A stretch of DNA of 64,000 nucleotides from Bacteroidia bacterium (GCA_020845635.1 JADLFI010000015.1:35597-99596); one strand, 5' to 3'. Positions 16,905 through 25,652 are shown, counted from the stretch's first letter. Notes: generated by a model from the letters alone, not told the origin. Program-made: numbers and translations.

Positions 16905-17915
16905 TTAGTTCAACTTATCCCACTGAACTACGCTAGCACTAATTTTGCTGGCGTAATCATTGGCCAATTGTTCGTTCTCAAATGCCGCCCAATTACCACC
17001 CATTGGGCTTCTTAAGTCTTCGTTTTGTACATAAAATGCTAAAGTGGCATCTATAAGTGAATTTTCGGCCAGATAATTATGAACGTAAAATGAGCTAATT
17101 TCGGTACTGCTTTTTTCGTTTGTATAATCAAGCATACATTTTAAATCATCAAACTTGTAAACCCTTCCCTTTTTAGTGATTAATTCAGCTCCAAAATGAC
17201 CATCAGAGATGGCCATGGAGCAAAAATCGCACTTGTCAGAATTTAATTTAATGGGCGAAGGGCCACTACTACTGCAGGCACTAAATCCGAGCATACCAAC
17301 GGCTACAAGCATTGTTGCAGCAGTTTTCTTTTTCATATACTTATCTAAAAAACCTGATTCGGTAATTACGGCAACAAACATTAATAAGCCACCTACTACA
17401 AACAACCATCCTCCAATATCAGGAACAGAGAATGCTCCAAAATTAAGTAATTGTTTAAATCCTATTAGAGGGGGTTGATAAGCCATTCCGGGAACTATAA
17501 TGGCAGCATTAGGGTCAAGATTATGGCCATAATTATATTCCCATCTCCAGAAATCAACCATAGCAATTACTCCAAATGCTACAAAGGCCCAAAAAGCTAT
17601 ATATAAGAATTTCTTTTTGCCCGAAAGTCCTGCTAATAAAATTATCAGAAAATAGCCTATAATTATGTATTTTAAGATAGAAAATTCAATAAAGTTTTCG
17701 GCATGTAACGTTTGCATACCGATATAGTGATTCAAACCGTTAATAATATCTACATCACCTGCCAGCTTATCTGCATGAATTTTAAGTGCTAATCCTTCAG
17801 GGTATTGAGGTGCATCTAATTCAATACGCCATATTGGAACAAATATGGAAGTCAATACGGCTATGGCGGCTACTATATATAGAATCTTTGATTGTTTTGA
17901 AATTGTGGGAGACAT
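16905..17915 (-). CDS. nosL: NosL-type copper lipoprotein fused behind a polytopic membrane domain
   Basis: 336 residues, about twice the usual NosL. The first 190 residues have about four transmembrane helices (around 11-28, 82-97, 102-121 and 168-186) with a loop LDPNAAIIVPGMAYQPPLIG. Residues 194-214 (MKKKTAATMLVAVGMLGFSA, then Cys) look exactly like a lipoprotein signal peptide in the middle of the frame. Behind it is a NosL domain with the Cu(I)-binding CDFCSMAI (Cys229, Cys232, Met234) and YKFDDLKCML. NosL delivers copper to NosZ. Either a true fusion or two products from one frame, with an internal start at ATG 17336. It follows nosZ after an intrinsic terminator and precedes nosD by 19 bases. 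Confidence 0.87.
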   Translation of the reverse strand: MSPTISKQSKILYIVAAIAVLTSIFVPIWRIELDAPQYPEGLALKIHADKLAGDVDIINGLNHYIGMQTLHAENFIEFSILKYIIIGYFLIILLAGLSGKKKFLYIAFWAFVAFGVIAMVDFWRWEYNYGHNLDPNAAIIVPGMAYQPPLIGFKQLLNFGAFSVPDIGGWLFVVGGLLMFVAVITESGFLDKYMKKKTAATMLVAVGMLGFSACSSSGPSPIKLNSDKCDFCSMAISDGHFGAELITKKGRVYKFDDLKCMLDYTNEKSSTEISSFYVHNYLAENSLIDATLAFYVQNEDLRSPMGGNWAAFENEQLANDYASKISASVVQWDKLN

Positions 17916-17930
17916 TTTTTATAAATTATT

Positions 17931-17971
17931 GCAAAAAAAAGGAGCAGTTGGTTTTATTTAAACTGCTCCTT
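17931..17971 (-). terminator. intrinsic terminator between nosZ and nosL
   Basis: On the minus strand AAGGAGCAGTT and AACTGCTCCTT form an 11-bp stem with an 11-base loop, followed by a run of eight T. This is a full-strength intrinsic terminator 25 bases after the nosZ stop codon and inside the nos cluster. It should keep nosZ mRNA abundant and let only a part of transcription reach the maturation genes. Confidence 0.8.
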
Positions 17972-17995
17972 ATTTTTTACGGGTTACTATTCATA

Positions 17996-19969
17996 TTAGT
18001 TCTGTGATAAATCTTTGTTCAAACCAAAACGAAGCGGTACATTGCTATTTGCAGGAGAAACCCTCACATACCCTTGCATCTCTTGATGTAATGCACTACA
18101 GAAGTCTGTGCAATAGATTGGGAATATTCCTGTGCGATCTGGTATCCATTTTAAAGTGCAAGTTTCGCCCGGCATAATCAACAACTCTGCATTATTGGCA
18201 CCTTTTACAGCAAATCCGTGCGGAACGTCCCAGTCTTGTTCTAGGTTAGTTACATGGAAATATACCTCATCTCCAAGTTTAATTCCTTCAATGTTGTCCG
18301 GAGCAAAGTGAGATCTGATAGAAGTCATATAAACATGTACCTTCTTACCATCTCTAACAACTCTAGCGTCATTTTCATTTTTTGTAACGTAAGGATGCTT
18401 GTTTTCATCAATTTTGTAAATCTTAAGTTGACCATTGTTTCTGATTAAGTCGGCCGGAGCAGCTTGTGCATAATGAGGTTCTCCAATAGTTGGGAAGTCT
18501 AAAATCATCTGCATTTTTTCTCCGCTTATATCAAATAATTGGGCACTTTGAGTTAACTCCGGACCGGTTGGCAAATATCTGTCTTTAGTAATTTTGTTAT
18601 AGGCTATTACGTATTTTCCATAAGGTTTTACAGTGTTTCCACCCGGTACACATAAGTGACCTACTGAATAGAAAGTTGGAACTCTGTCTAATACTTTCAA
18701 ATCTTTAACATTCCACTTCACTACTTCTGATGAAACGAAGAAAGAAGTATAAGCATTTCCTTTATCATCAAATTCGGTATGAAGTGGCCCTAATCCCGGC
18801 TTTTGTACTTCACCGTACAATGCTGCGTCATACTTAATTACAGGAATCCCATCGTATTCAGTTTCAAAAGCTTTATCGTTAATCGCTTTCATTATTTTAT
18901 CAAAACTAAATACCGGTAATAAAGCTGCTAACTTTCCACTCCCAACAATATACTCACCTGAAGGGTCAACATCGCAGCCATGTGGCGACTTAGGACAAGG
19001 AATAAAGTAGCAAATATCTTTTAACTCTGCAGCATCTAAAACTGTAACTTCTGTTTCGATAGTTGAAGTAGAGGTATGAGTTGCATCATCATATACGTTA
19101 TGCGCATATCTAACAGCTTGTTTTTTACCTTTTCCGGCTTTAAGATACTCTTCGGCCTTTTTCCAGTTAACTGCCATAATAAAATCTTTATCTCTTTGTG
19201 AAGCATTAACTTCTAACAAAGTATTGGCTTGCTCTGTATTATAGGTAGAGAAAAAGAACCAACCGTGAGATTTTGCCTTACCGGCACGCGCCAAGTCAAA
19301 GTTAACACCAGGGGTTCTAAGCTGAAAAGCAAGCTTCATATTTCCTGAATTGGGGTCAATGCTAACAAAGCTAATATGACCTTTAAAGTTTTGCTTATAA
19401 GTACTGATTGGTACATCTCCGTTATCAGCATCGCCCGGAACACTAAAACGTGTACCTGCAACAATATACTCAGAGTTTTCGGTACCGAATGGCGAACTAT
19501 GATTACCGGCACTGTTAGGTAACTCAATAATTTCGGCTGTGCGGAAAGTTTTTAAATCAATTCTTGCCAAACGTGGTGTGTTGTTAGCGTTAGCAAAAGC
19601 CCATTTTCCGTTATACTCCCCCTTAGTTTGAGAAAGCTCAATGTGATGTAAATCATCCCAAGGAACAAAACCATGTGATGTGTTTAACATAGGTTTGGTT
19701 TCTTCGCTGTATCCCCATCCTTTTTCAGGATCAACAGAGAATACCGGAATATAGCGAAACATACGACCGCTAGGCAAACCATAAACGCTCATTTGGCCAC
19801 TAAATCCTCCGGAAACAAAGTTATAAAACTCGTCATACTGACCCGGAGCAACATAGGCTTTAGCAGCAGAATTTCCAGAAACAACATTGCTGGTATTTTT
19901 AGGTTTACACGCAAATAAAGTAACCGCTAAACCTAAGGTAGTTAATAATGTGATTTTTGATGTTTTCAT
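17996..19969 (-). CDS. nosZ: nitrous oxide reductase NosZ, clade II type
   Basis: Terminal denitrification enzyme: N2O plus two electrons to N2 in the periplasm. 657 residues. The N-terminus (KITLLTTLGLAVTLFAC) is a Sec-type lipoprotein signal with Cys21, not the twin-arginine signal of clade I enzymes. CuZ ligand motifs seen are DDLHHIE, PHGCDVDP, GPLHTEF, VGHLCVPGG and GEPHYAQ. The CuA motif is CTDFCSALHQEM (Cys620, Cys624, His628, Met631), with His585 region VPHGFAV. It follows the cytochrome c gene by 20 bases and is followed by a terminator and then nosL. Clade II NosZ is common in non-denitrifying or partial-denitrifying Bacteroidota that scavenge N2O. Confidence 0.97.
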   Translation of the reverse strand: MKTSKITLLTTLGLAVTLFACKPKNTSNVVSGNSAAKAYVAPGQYDEFYNFVSGGFSGQMSVYGLPSGRMFRYIPVFSVDPEKGWGYSEETKPMLNTSHGFVPWDDLHHIELSQTKGEYNGKWAFANANNTPRLARIDLKTFRTAEIIELPNSAGNHSSPFGTENSEYIVAGTRFSVPGDADNGDVPISTYKQNFKGHISFVSIDPNSGNMKLAFQLRTPGVNFDLARAGKAKSHGWFFFSTYNTEQANTLLEVNASQRDKDFIMAVNWKKAEEYLKAGKGKKQAVRYAHNVYDDATHTSTSTIETEVTVLDAAELKDICYFIPCPKSPHGCDVDPSGEYIVGSGKLAALLPVFSFDKIMKAINDKAFETEYDGIPVIKYDAALYGEVQKPGLGPLHTEFDDKGNAYTSFFVSSEVVKWNVKDLKVLDRVPTFYSVGHLCVPGGNTVKPYGKYVIAYNKITKDRYLPTGPELTQSAQLFDISGEKMQMILDFPTIGEPHYAQAAPADLIRNNGQLKIYKIDENKHPYVTKNENDARVVRDGKKVHVYMTSIRSHFAPDNIEGIKLGDEVYFHVTNLEQDWDVPHGFAVKGANNAELLIMPGETCTLKWIPDRTGIFPIYCTDFCSALHQEMQGYVRVSPANSNVPLRFGLNKDLSQN

Positions 19970-19989
19970 GTTTTCTAAGATGTTTATAT

Positions 19990-20472
19990 TTATTTGGAGT
20001 CATTTTTTCTCATAAACTCAACGATTTCTCGAGCCTCTTGGTCGGCCAAATTTTGATTTGGCATACGTACCAAGCAAAGTTCAAGTTGTGCCTGTACTTC
20101 AGGGTCTTTGTCAATCATTGGGTCTGGGTTAGTTATAAAATTCATTAACCAATGTGGTGTTCTTCTTTTGGTAACATCTTTCCATCCCGGTCCTACCAAT
20201 CTTTCGTCAGATGTTTTGTGGCATGATAAGCATTTTGTACCTGCAATGGCTTCGCCTTTGCTGGCCATAGCTTCATCAATGGTTTCTCCTACCTGAACAT
20301 TTGATTCATCAAATTTGCCTTCACCTCTTTTAGGATCATAAGATTCGGTGTTCGCTTGATGCTCAGGGTTGGCAGCCGAATCCTTGCTTGATTCATGATT
20401 GCCACTGTTTCCACAACTGCTTATTATGAAAGCTGCAATTGTTGTGAGTGCTATTAAAGATAATTTTTTCAT
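19990..20472 (-). CDS. lipoprotein c-type cytochrome of the nos cluster
   Basis: 160 residues. A lipoprotein signal (LIALTTIAAFIISSC, Cys20) anchors it to a membrane. A single haem site CLSCH lies near residue 80, followed by GPGWKDV, and the likely distal Met ligand is in RMPNQNL. It is the first gene of the nos transcript and probably donates electrons to the CuA centre of NosZ, as cytochromes do in clade II clusters. Both the cytochrome and NosZ carry lipid anchors, so transfer would occur at the membrane surface. Confidence 0.92.
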   Translation of the reverse strand: MKKLSLIALTTIAAFIISSCGNSGNHESSKDSAANPEHQANTESYDPKRGEGKFDESNVQVGETIDEAMASKGEAIAGTKCLSCHKTSDERLVGPGWKDVTKRRTPHWLMNFITNPDPMIDKDPEVQAQLELCLVRMPNQNLADQEAREIVEFMRKNDSK

Positions 20473-20490
20473 ACGCTTTGGATTTGATTA

Positions 20491-20498
20491 CAAAATTA
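20491..20498 (-). promoter_or_regulatory. -7 box of the nos cluster promoter
   Basis: TAATTTTG on the minus strand, a full TAnnTTTG match. Its centre is exactly 33 bp from the centre of the palindrome at 20521-20534, placing the palindrome near -40. No TTTG -33 box is visible, which fits an activator-dependent promoter. Confidence 0.65.
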
Positions 20499-20520
20499 GT
20501 TTTAGATAATTAAATTGTTT

Positions 20521-20534
20521 ATGATAAATATCAT
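20521..20534. promoter_or_regulatory. Fnr-like operator, proximal, of the nos cluster
   Basis: ATGAT-AAAT-ATCAT is a perfect inverted repeat in its arms with FNR half-site spacing. It is 49 bases before the cytochrome c start and about -40 from the predicted start site, the classic class II activator position. Confidence 0.7.
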
Positions 20535-20542
20535 AAGAAAAC

Positions 20543-20556
20543 ATGATTATTGTCAG
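20543..20556. promoter_or_regulatory. Fnr-like operator, distal, of the nos cluster
   Basis: ATGAT-TATT-GTCAG, one base away from the ATGAY-N4-RTCAT pattern. Its centre is 22 bp (two helical turns) upstream of the proximal site, so two dimers could sit on the same DNA face. Confidence 0.5.
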
Positions 20557-20857
20557 TGAAAGAGCTGGAAGCCTTGATAGCATTAGGACTCAATATAAAT
20601 TCATTAATAAATATTGCATTCCCCTTTATCAAAAAATTATACTTTATTATAAAATTCATTTGTAAAATACTAAAAAGGTAGTTTCATAAATAATAACAAA
20701 AATAAGCTATAATAGTTGGAAATTTAAATTGCCCGAATAATAAGTTTCATTGTTAGAATATTCATTAACCTCAGCCAAGGTGTTAGAATAAATCTTTTAA
20801 ACAATATTAATTCTATTGCTTGAGTGATTTATTAATTATTTTTTTATGATGATATGA
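20557..20857. other. gene-free spacer upstream of the nos cluster
   Basis: About 300 bases of very AT-rich DNA between the nos regulatory region and the next minus-strand gene. Both neighbouring genes are on the minus strand. I see no coding frame, RNA gene or strong hairpin. A short direct repeat TGTTAGAATA occurs twice (near 20751 and 20780). Confidence 0.5.
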
Positions 20858-21295
20858 TTATTTTTTCTTTTTCTGAAGTAAACCAACTATGGCAAAACTT
20901 TTTTTTGTTTTCCCTTTTTTAGTCCAAATAGCATTACCTTCTATGTCTTCATCAGTTACGGTACCATGCCAGGTAAGTATTTCATCTGCCCCCTCTCCTT
21001 TCATTACAGCATCAAAAGTAATAACTATTTCTTCTGCATCTGAGGAGTCAACTGTAGCAGTAAAGGTTCCTTGTTTAAAATTATATTTATCAGACATAAC
21101 TTTTGATTTAATCTTGTCTCCTTTAAATGTAAGTTGATCAGAAATTGGCTTGGTAGGTTTAGCTGTAGATTCAGTGGTTAATGTAATGTTAAAGGTCATC
21201 CCATCTAATAGTTTTTCCTTTTTCCCTTTTTGTGCAAATGCACAGACCGTAATAAGCATAGCAACGGCCAATAGTATTAATTTGTTTTTAATCAT
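20858..21295 (-). CDS. exported protein of unknown function
   Basis: 145 residues with a clear signal peptide (MIKNKLILLAVAMLITVCAFA, then Q). The mature part reads as alternating strands (GMTFNITLTTES, DQLTFKGDKIKSK, GTFTATVDSSDAEEIVITF, LTWHGTVTDEDIEGNAIWTK) ending in a lysine tail, suggesting a small lipocalin-like beta-barrel. I do not recognise the family. It stands alone between the nos region and gcdH. Confidence 0.7.
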   Translation of the reverse strand: MIKNKLILLAVAMLITVCAFAQKGKKEKLLDGMTFNITLTTESTAKPTKPISDQLTFKGDKIKSKVMSDKYNFKQGTFTATVDSSDAEEIVITFDAVMKGEGADEILTWHGTVTDEDIEGNAIWTKKGKTKKSFAIVGLLQKKKK

Positions 21296-21374
21296 AATAT
21301 TTAGTTTTAAATACTACAAACGTAAAAGAAAAAACTCACAATACAAACCTTATCCACAAAATGCTACTCTTCTA

Positions 21375-22559
21375 TTACGAGAATGCATTAATTCCTGTTA
21401 TATCCATTCCGGTAATCAGCAAATGTATATCATGTGTTCCTTCGTAAGTTACAACACTTTCTAAATTCATCATGTGTCGCATAATTGGATATTCGCCTGT
21501 AATACCCATACCACCGTGTATTTGGCGTGCCTCACGCGCAATTGTTAAGGCCATGTGTACGTTATTTCTTTTCGACATGCTTATTTGAGCCGGAGTAGCC
21601 CTGTTTTCGTTCTTTAAAACTCCTAAACGCCACGTAAGTAATTGAGCCTTGGTAATTTCTGTTATCATTTCGGCAAGTTTCTTTTGCGTTAACTGAAAAC
21701 CTCCTATCGGTTTACCAAACTGAATTCTTTCTTTTGAATATCGTAATGCCGAGTCGTAACAGTCCATAGCAGCTCCAATAGCTCCCCATGCTATGCCATA
21801 GCGGGCACTGTTTAAGCAACTTAAAGGTCCTTTTAGGCCTCTAATATCTGGAAATACATTTTCTTTTGGGACTTTTACATTATCAAAAACAAGTTCACCG
21901 GTGGCGCTGGCTCTTAAACTCCATTTTCCGTGGGTTTCAGGGGTAGTAAAGCCTTCCCAGCCTCGTTCTACTACCATACCCCTAATGGCGCCTGTTTCGT
22001 CTTTTGCCCAAACTACGGCAATATCGGCAAATGGTGCATTTGATATCCACATTTTGGCTCCGTTAAGCAAGTAATAATCTCCCATATCTTTAATATTGGT
22101 AATCATACCGGCAGGGTTAGAGCCGTGGTCAGGTTCGGTAAGTCCAAAGCAACCCATTAGCTCACCTGCTGCCAACTTAGGTAAATATTTTCTTTTTTGC
22201 TCTTCGCTTGCAAAACTAAATATTGGATACATTACCAAAGAGCTCTGAACTGATGCAGTACTTCTTAGTCCGCTATCTCCTCTTTCAAGCTCCTGCATAA
22301 TAATACCATACGAGATTTGGTCTAATCCCGGACCTCCATATTCTTCTGGAATATAAGGACCAAAAGCGCCAATGCTTGCCAAGCCTTTTATCCATTGTTT
22401 AGGAAACTCCGCTTTTTGGCATGCTTCTTCAACAATAGGCGACACTTCTTTTTTTACCCAAGCCCTTGCAGTGTCTCGAATTAATTTATGTTCATCAGTT
22501 AACAATTCATCCATTAAATAATAATCGGGATGTTGAAATACGTCTGTTTTTGTTGCCAT
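21375..22559 (-). CDS. gcdH: glutaryl-CoA dehydrogenase
   Basis: FAD-dependent acyl-CoA dehydrogenase of 394 residues, oxidising and decarboxylating glutaryl-CoA to crotonyl-CoA in lysine and tryptophan breakdown. The subgroup is recognisable from LSCLNSARYGIAWGAIGAA, FQLTQKKLAEMITEITKAQ and the C-terminal NLESVVTYEGTHDIH, where the Glu of YEGT is the catalytic base. Typical N-terminal helical domain, beta domain (CFGLTEPDHGSNP) and C-terminal helices. Monocistronic, with its own -7 box. Confidence 0.92.
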   Translation of the reverse strand: MATKTDVFQHPDYYLMDELLTDEHKLIRDTARAWVKKEVSPIVEEACQKAEFPKQWIKGLASIGAFGPYIPEEYGGPGLDQISYGIIMQELERGDSGLRSTASVQSSLVMYPIFSFASEEQKRKYLPKLAAGELMGCFGLTEPDHGSNPAGMITNIKDMGDYYLLNGAKMWISNAPFADIAVVWAKDETGAIRGMVVERGWEGFTTPETHGKWSLRASATGELVFDNVKVPKENVFPDIRGLKGPLSCLNSARYGIAWGAIGAAMDCYDSALRYSKERIQFGKPIGGFQLTQKKLAEMITEITKAQLLTWRLGVLKNENRATPAQISMSKRNNVHMALTIAREARQIHGGMGITGEYPIMRHMMNLESVVTYEGTHDIHLLITGMDITGINAFS

Positions 22560-22580
22560 TTTTTATATTTTTTTGCGCTG

Positions 22581-22588
22581 CAAAAGTA
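22581..22588 (-). promoter_or_regulatory. -7 promoter box of gcdH
   Basis: TACTTTTG on the minus strand, a full TAnnTTTG match, 22 bases before the ATG. Confidence 0.5.
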
Positions 22589-22766
22589 GGCTTTTATTTC
22601 AAATAAACAGAATACGGTTCAGTAATTAGGCAATTTGGTGGCCAAAAAAAGATTAAATATTATTAACCTTAATGCAAAAAATGGGAAAAAATAAATTCAA
22701 AATTTACAGAAAAGAATCAAAAGTAACCTCTACGGTAAAAGAAATTCAATTTATAATAAGCTGTTA

Positions 22767-23201
22767 CTACTGTTTGGTGAAAGTAGCACTACACGCATCA
22801 ACATCACCACTACCATCACTCATTTCATAATTCATACTAAATTTGGCAGTAGAGTTAACAGTACCGCTTCCACTGGCGGTAAATGCTGAATTTCCTGAGC
22901 CAATAGTTTGTGAGCTCATATAAACACCACTGGTACCAATACTAACTTTGGCTTCGTTATTAAATCCCAAATTATAAAAGTTCTGAATTTTATACTCTGA
23001 CGAGGCCGTTCCAACCTTTACCAACTTAACTGTAAAACTCGATGTTCCGGCAGGATTAGTGGCAGTTTCATTACATGTCCAGGAACCGGAATAATCTGGC
23101 TCGGGTTCTTCGCTTGGCTCGGGGGCACACGAAGCAACAAATAGTACAGATACCCATAATACCCCAAAAAGGATGTTCTTTACTCTTAATGTTGAGATCA
23201 T
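22767..23201 (-). CDS. small lipoprotein of unknown function
   Basis: 144 residues with a lipoprotein signal ending LFVASC, then a Pro/Glu-rich spacer (APEPSEEPEPDY). The mature domain (SGSWTCNETATNPAGTSSF ... CSATFTKQ) is beta-rich with two well-separated cysteines and resembles the small lipocalin-like domains common in Bacteroidota surface lipoproteins. I cannot name the family. It lies alone between gcdH and kdtA. Confidence 0.65.
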   Translation of the reverse strand: MISTLRVKNILFGVLWVSVLFVASCAPEPSEEPEPDYSGSWTCNETATNPAGTSSFTVKLVKVGTASSEYKIQNFYNLGFNNEAKVSIGTSGVYMSSQTIGSGNSAFTASGSGTVNSTAKFSMNYEMSDGSGDVDACSATFTKQ

Positions 23202-23241
23202 AATTTTAATATTTATATTTTACTAATATCAAAAATCGAAC

Positions 23242-24489
23242 CTAAATTATTTCATGTTGTTTCATATATTGTATAATTATCGATACAGCGCCTTTTTTAT
23301 TGTTTACATAATCAATACAATGCTTGCCGGCTTCTGTACTTTTTTGAATATCCGAAACAAATAAACGAAGAAATTCTAATATATCGCTTTCATGCTGTAC
23401 CAAAAATGCACCTTGTTGACTTAATAAATCTTTTGCTTCCTGAAACTTATCATTTCGAGGCCCAATCAACAATGGAATTTCAAATACGGCAGCTTCCAAT
23501 ATATTATGAATACCTTTGTCAAACCCCCCGCCAATATAAGCAAAATGTGCGTATCCATACAATGATGACAACATCCCAATATTGTCAATAATCAATATTT
23601 TCTTATTGTTGAAATTGTTATCTAATTGAGAGTATCTTACACTGTCGTGTACCCCAAAGGTATTTAACACTTCATTTATTCTGTGCGTACTAACCTCATG
23701 CGGAGCAATGATAAGCTTTATATTTTCTGATTCTTTAATAAATTCACTAAAGGCCTTTCTTATTATTATTTCATCATTATGGTATGTGCTTCCGGCCACC
23801 AATACTTTACTGTTTTGTACAAAAGCATCAACATTTTTAAACGTTTTAAGTTGGTTTTTTATTTCAAGCACTCGATCAAATCGGGTATCGCCACTTATTG
23901 TTACTTGCTGATAGCCAATATTTGAGAGCAGTTCTTTACTTTCGTTATTTTGAACAAAGAAATGAGTAAATGCCGATAGTTGGTTCTTCATCCATAATCC
24001 GTACCATTTGAAGAAATAATGATTAGGTCTGAAAATACCTGAAATTAGAAAAACCGGGATATGCCTTAACTTTAATTGATGTAAATAATTAAACCAAAAT
24101 TCATATTTAATAAAAAATACTGCCCTAGGTTTAACATGCTGAATTAAGTAGCCGGCATTGGAAGGCGTATCAATAGGTAAATAAATTACCCAATCAGCAT
24201 AGCTATAGTTTTTCCGAAGCTCGTATCCGCTGGGCGAATAAAAGCTAAGCAATATAGCTATTTCATTTTGTTTTTTAAACGTTTCAATGATGGGGCGAGC
24301 TTGCTCAAACTCTCCCACCGAAGCACAATGAAACCAATAGACTTTTTTTGTACTAAAATTTATTAACGAGAGTTTATTCTTCCAATCCTTACGACCCATT
24401 ACCCATAACGAAGCTTTGTGATTAAACAACGCAGCAACGCGAATACCTAAACTGTAAAATTGAATAAAAAACGTATAGAAGAACCTCAT
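23242..24489 (-). CDS. kdtA: 3-deoxy-D-manno-octulosonic acid (Kdo) transferase
   Basis: GT30 enzyme (WaaA) that adds Kdo to lipid A precursor on the inner membrane. 415 residues, normal length. An N-terminal membrane anchor is followed by the SVGEFEQARPIIETFKKQ region of the acceptor domain (Glu of VGE is the catalytic base), SPSGYELRKNY, PIDTPSNAGYLI, then FIKYEFWFNYL, and in the donor domain VLVAGSTYHNDE, IIAPHEVS and GGGFDKGIHNILEAA. Promoter directly upstream. Confidence 0.93.
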   Translation of the reverse strand: MRFFYTFFIQFYSLGIRVAALFNHKASLWVMGRKDWKNKLSLINFSTKKVYWFHCASVGEFEQARPIIETFKKQNEIAILLSFYSPSGYELRKNYSYADWVIYLPIDTPSNAGYLIQHVKPRAVFFIKYEFWFNYLHQLKLRHIPVFLISGIFRPNHYFFKWYGLWMKNQLSAFTHFFVQNNESKELLSNIGYQQVTISGDTRFDRVLEIKNQLKTFKNVDAFVQNSKVLVAGSTYHNDEIIIRKAFSEFIKESENIKLIIAPHEVSTHRINEVLNTFGVHDSVRYSQLDNNFNNKKILIIDNIGMLSSLYGYAHFAYIGGGFDKGIHNILEAAVFEIPLLIGPRNDKFQEAKDLLSQQGAFLVQHESDILEFLRLFVSDIQKSTEAGKHCIDYVNNKKGAVSIIIQYMKQHEII

Positions 24490-24496
24490 ATCAGGG

Positions 24497-24504
24497 CAAA
24501 ACTA
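24497..24504 (-). promoter_or_regulatory. -7 promoter box of kdtA
   Basis: TAGTTTTG on the minus strand, only 7 bases from the ATG, implying a nearly leaderless mRNA if this start codon is right. Confidence 0.5.
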
Positions 24505-24761
24505 TATAAAAACGTGTAAAGCTATTTACAAATTGCCAAATGGCAATAATTTATTATTTTTAATATTTTATATGGTATTATATTTTTTAGGGAATTAGCC
24601 ACAATTAGCCTCCGAAGCCCGAAATGAAATACTAAAACGCTAATAAAGCAAGTCGTTATTACTCATTACAACTATGAAATAAAATTTGACATTATGTTCT
24701 AAGTTTTAAACATAAGACCTGATTCTTTAAATTCTTTTATGCCCATATAATCTTTCTTATA

Positions 24762-25328
24762 CTAAACTCTTAGTATTGCTCTAAAACCCCTTGCTGCATA
24801 ATACGACTCGGCACCGTTGTGATAAAAGAATACTCGTCCAAACCGAAAATCTCCAAAAATTGCTCCGCCAAGCTCCCTCACTTCTTTGATTGTCCTTAAC
24901 CAACTTGAAGTTTTTGTATCAAAATTTCCTAGCGACTGTAAATGTAAATATTGCTGTTCGTCTAAAACCTCAACACCCATTTGGCATGCCATATTGATAG
25001 CACTATTTTGAGGTTTATTAGCTTTTCTTGACTCTAATGCTTCTTGGTCATAGCATAAACTTCTCCTTCCTGCAGGGCTTTCTGCTGAACAGTCGCATAA
25101 TGTAAATATATCATTCTGTTTATCATAACCAATAACATCAGGCTCACCACCAGTAGTTTCCATCATATTTAATGACCAAAGTTTTTCCGGATATTTATTT
25201 AATCTAGCTTCTACTTCACTCCAGTTTATGTTTTTGTGTCTGTGTATGTTTTTCTCAAAACGTAGTTTCAAGGTTTTAAGCAAGTTTGTTTTTTCAATGT
25301 TAGAGATACTTTTATTCATATATTCCAT
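24762..25328 (-). CDS. DUF4256 family protein
   Basis: 188 residues matching the DUF4256 pattern by eye: LLKTLKLRFEKNIHRHKNINW, LWSLNMMETTGGEPDV, FTLCDCSAESPAGRRSLCYD, and a C-terminal LGGAIFGDFRFGRVFFYHNGA with ESYYAARGFR. The family is widespread and functionally uncharacterised; the Cys, His and Arg clusters suggest an enzyme. The start could also be the Met at codon 4. No operon partner. The flanking DNA on both sides is gene-free for 270-340 bases. Confidence 0.8.
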   Translation of the reverse strand: MEYMNKSISNIEKTNLLKTLKLRFEKNIHRHKNINWSEVEARLNKYPEKLWSLNMMETTGGEPDVIGYDKQNDIFTLCDCSAESPAGRRSLCYDQEALESRKANKPQNSAINMACQMGVEVLDEQQYLHLQSLGNFDTKTSSWLRTIKEVRELGGAIFGDFRFGRVFFYHNGAESYYAARGFRAILRV

Positions 25329-25652
25329 CTTTTATATTGGATACTTAGGTTTTGTTTTCACTATCAAAAGTTTGGATATTTCCTATGGGCAGCAAATAAG
25401 GCACAAAAATTAAATCAAGGCACAAAGTTGTTTCCTGAAACCCTCCAAACTACACCTAAGGTAAATGTCAAAGTTGAAATTGTTTTCCGGGTTAACAACT
25501 TATTAAATAACCCCATTTATAGCTCTCTTGTACTTAATTATTTTTATCAAATTTACTTAGAAATCTATACTTAATAACCTAATTTTATTATAAATTATGT
25601 AAAATAATATCAAGGTTAATGAGTTATAAACTTAAACATCAATTATTAATGC
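25329..25652. other. gene-free divergent spacer
   Basis: About 340 bases between the DUF4256 gene (minus) and the flavin reductase gene (plus). It contains the promoter of the latter at its right end. One plus-strand frame stays open for about 90 codons (roughly 25335-25570) but has no start codon, no recognisable motif and no ribosome site, so I do not call it a gene. Confidence 0.5.

Noticed and set aside
24490..24761. Possible RNA gene between kdtA and the DUF4256 gene
   Set aside because: The stretch is AT-rich without stable stems or known RNA motifs; nothing supports a call.
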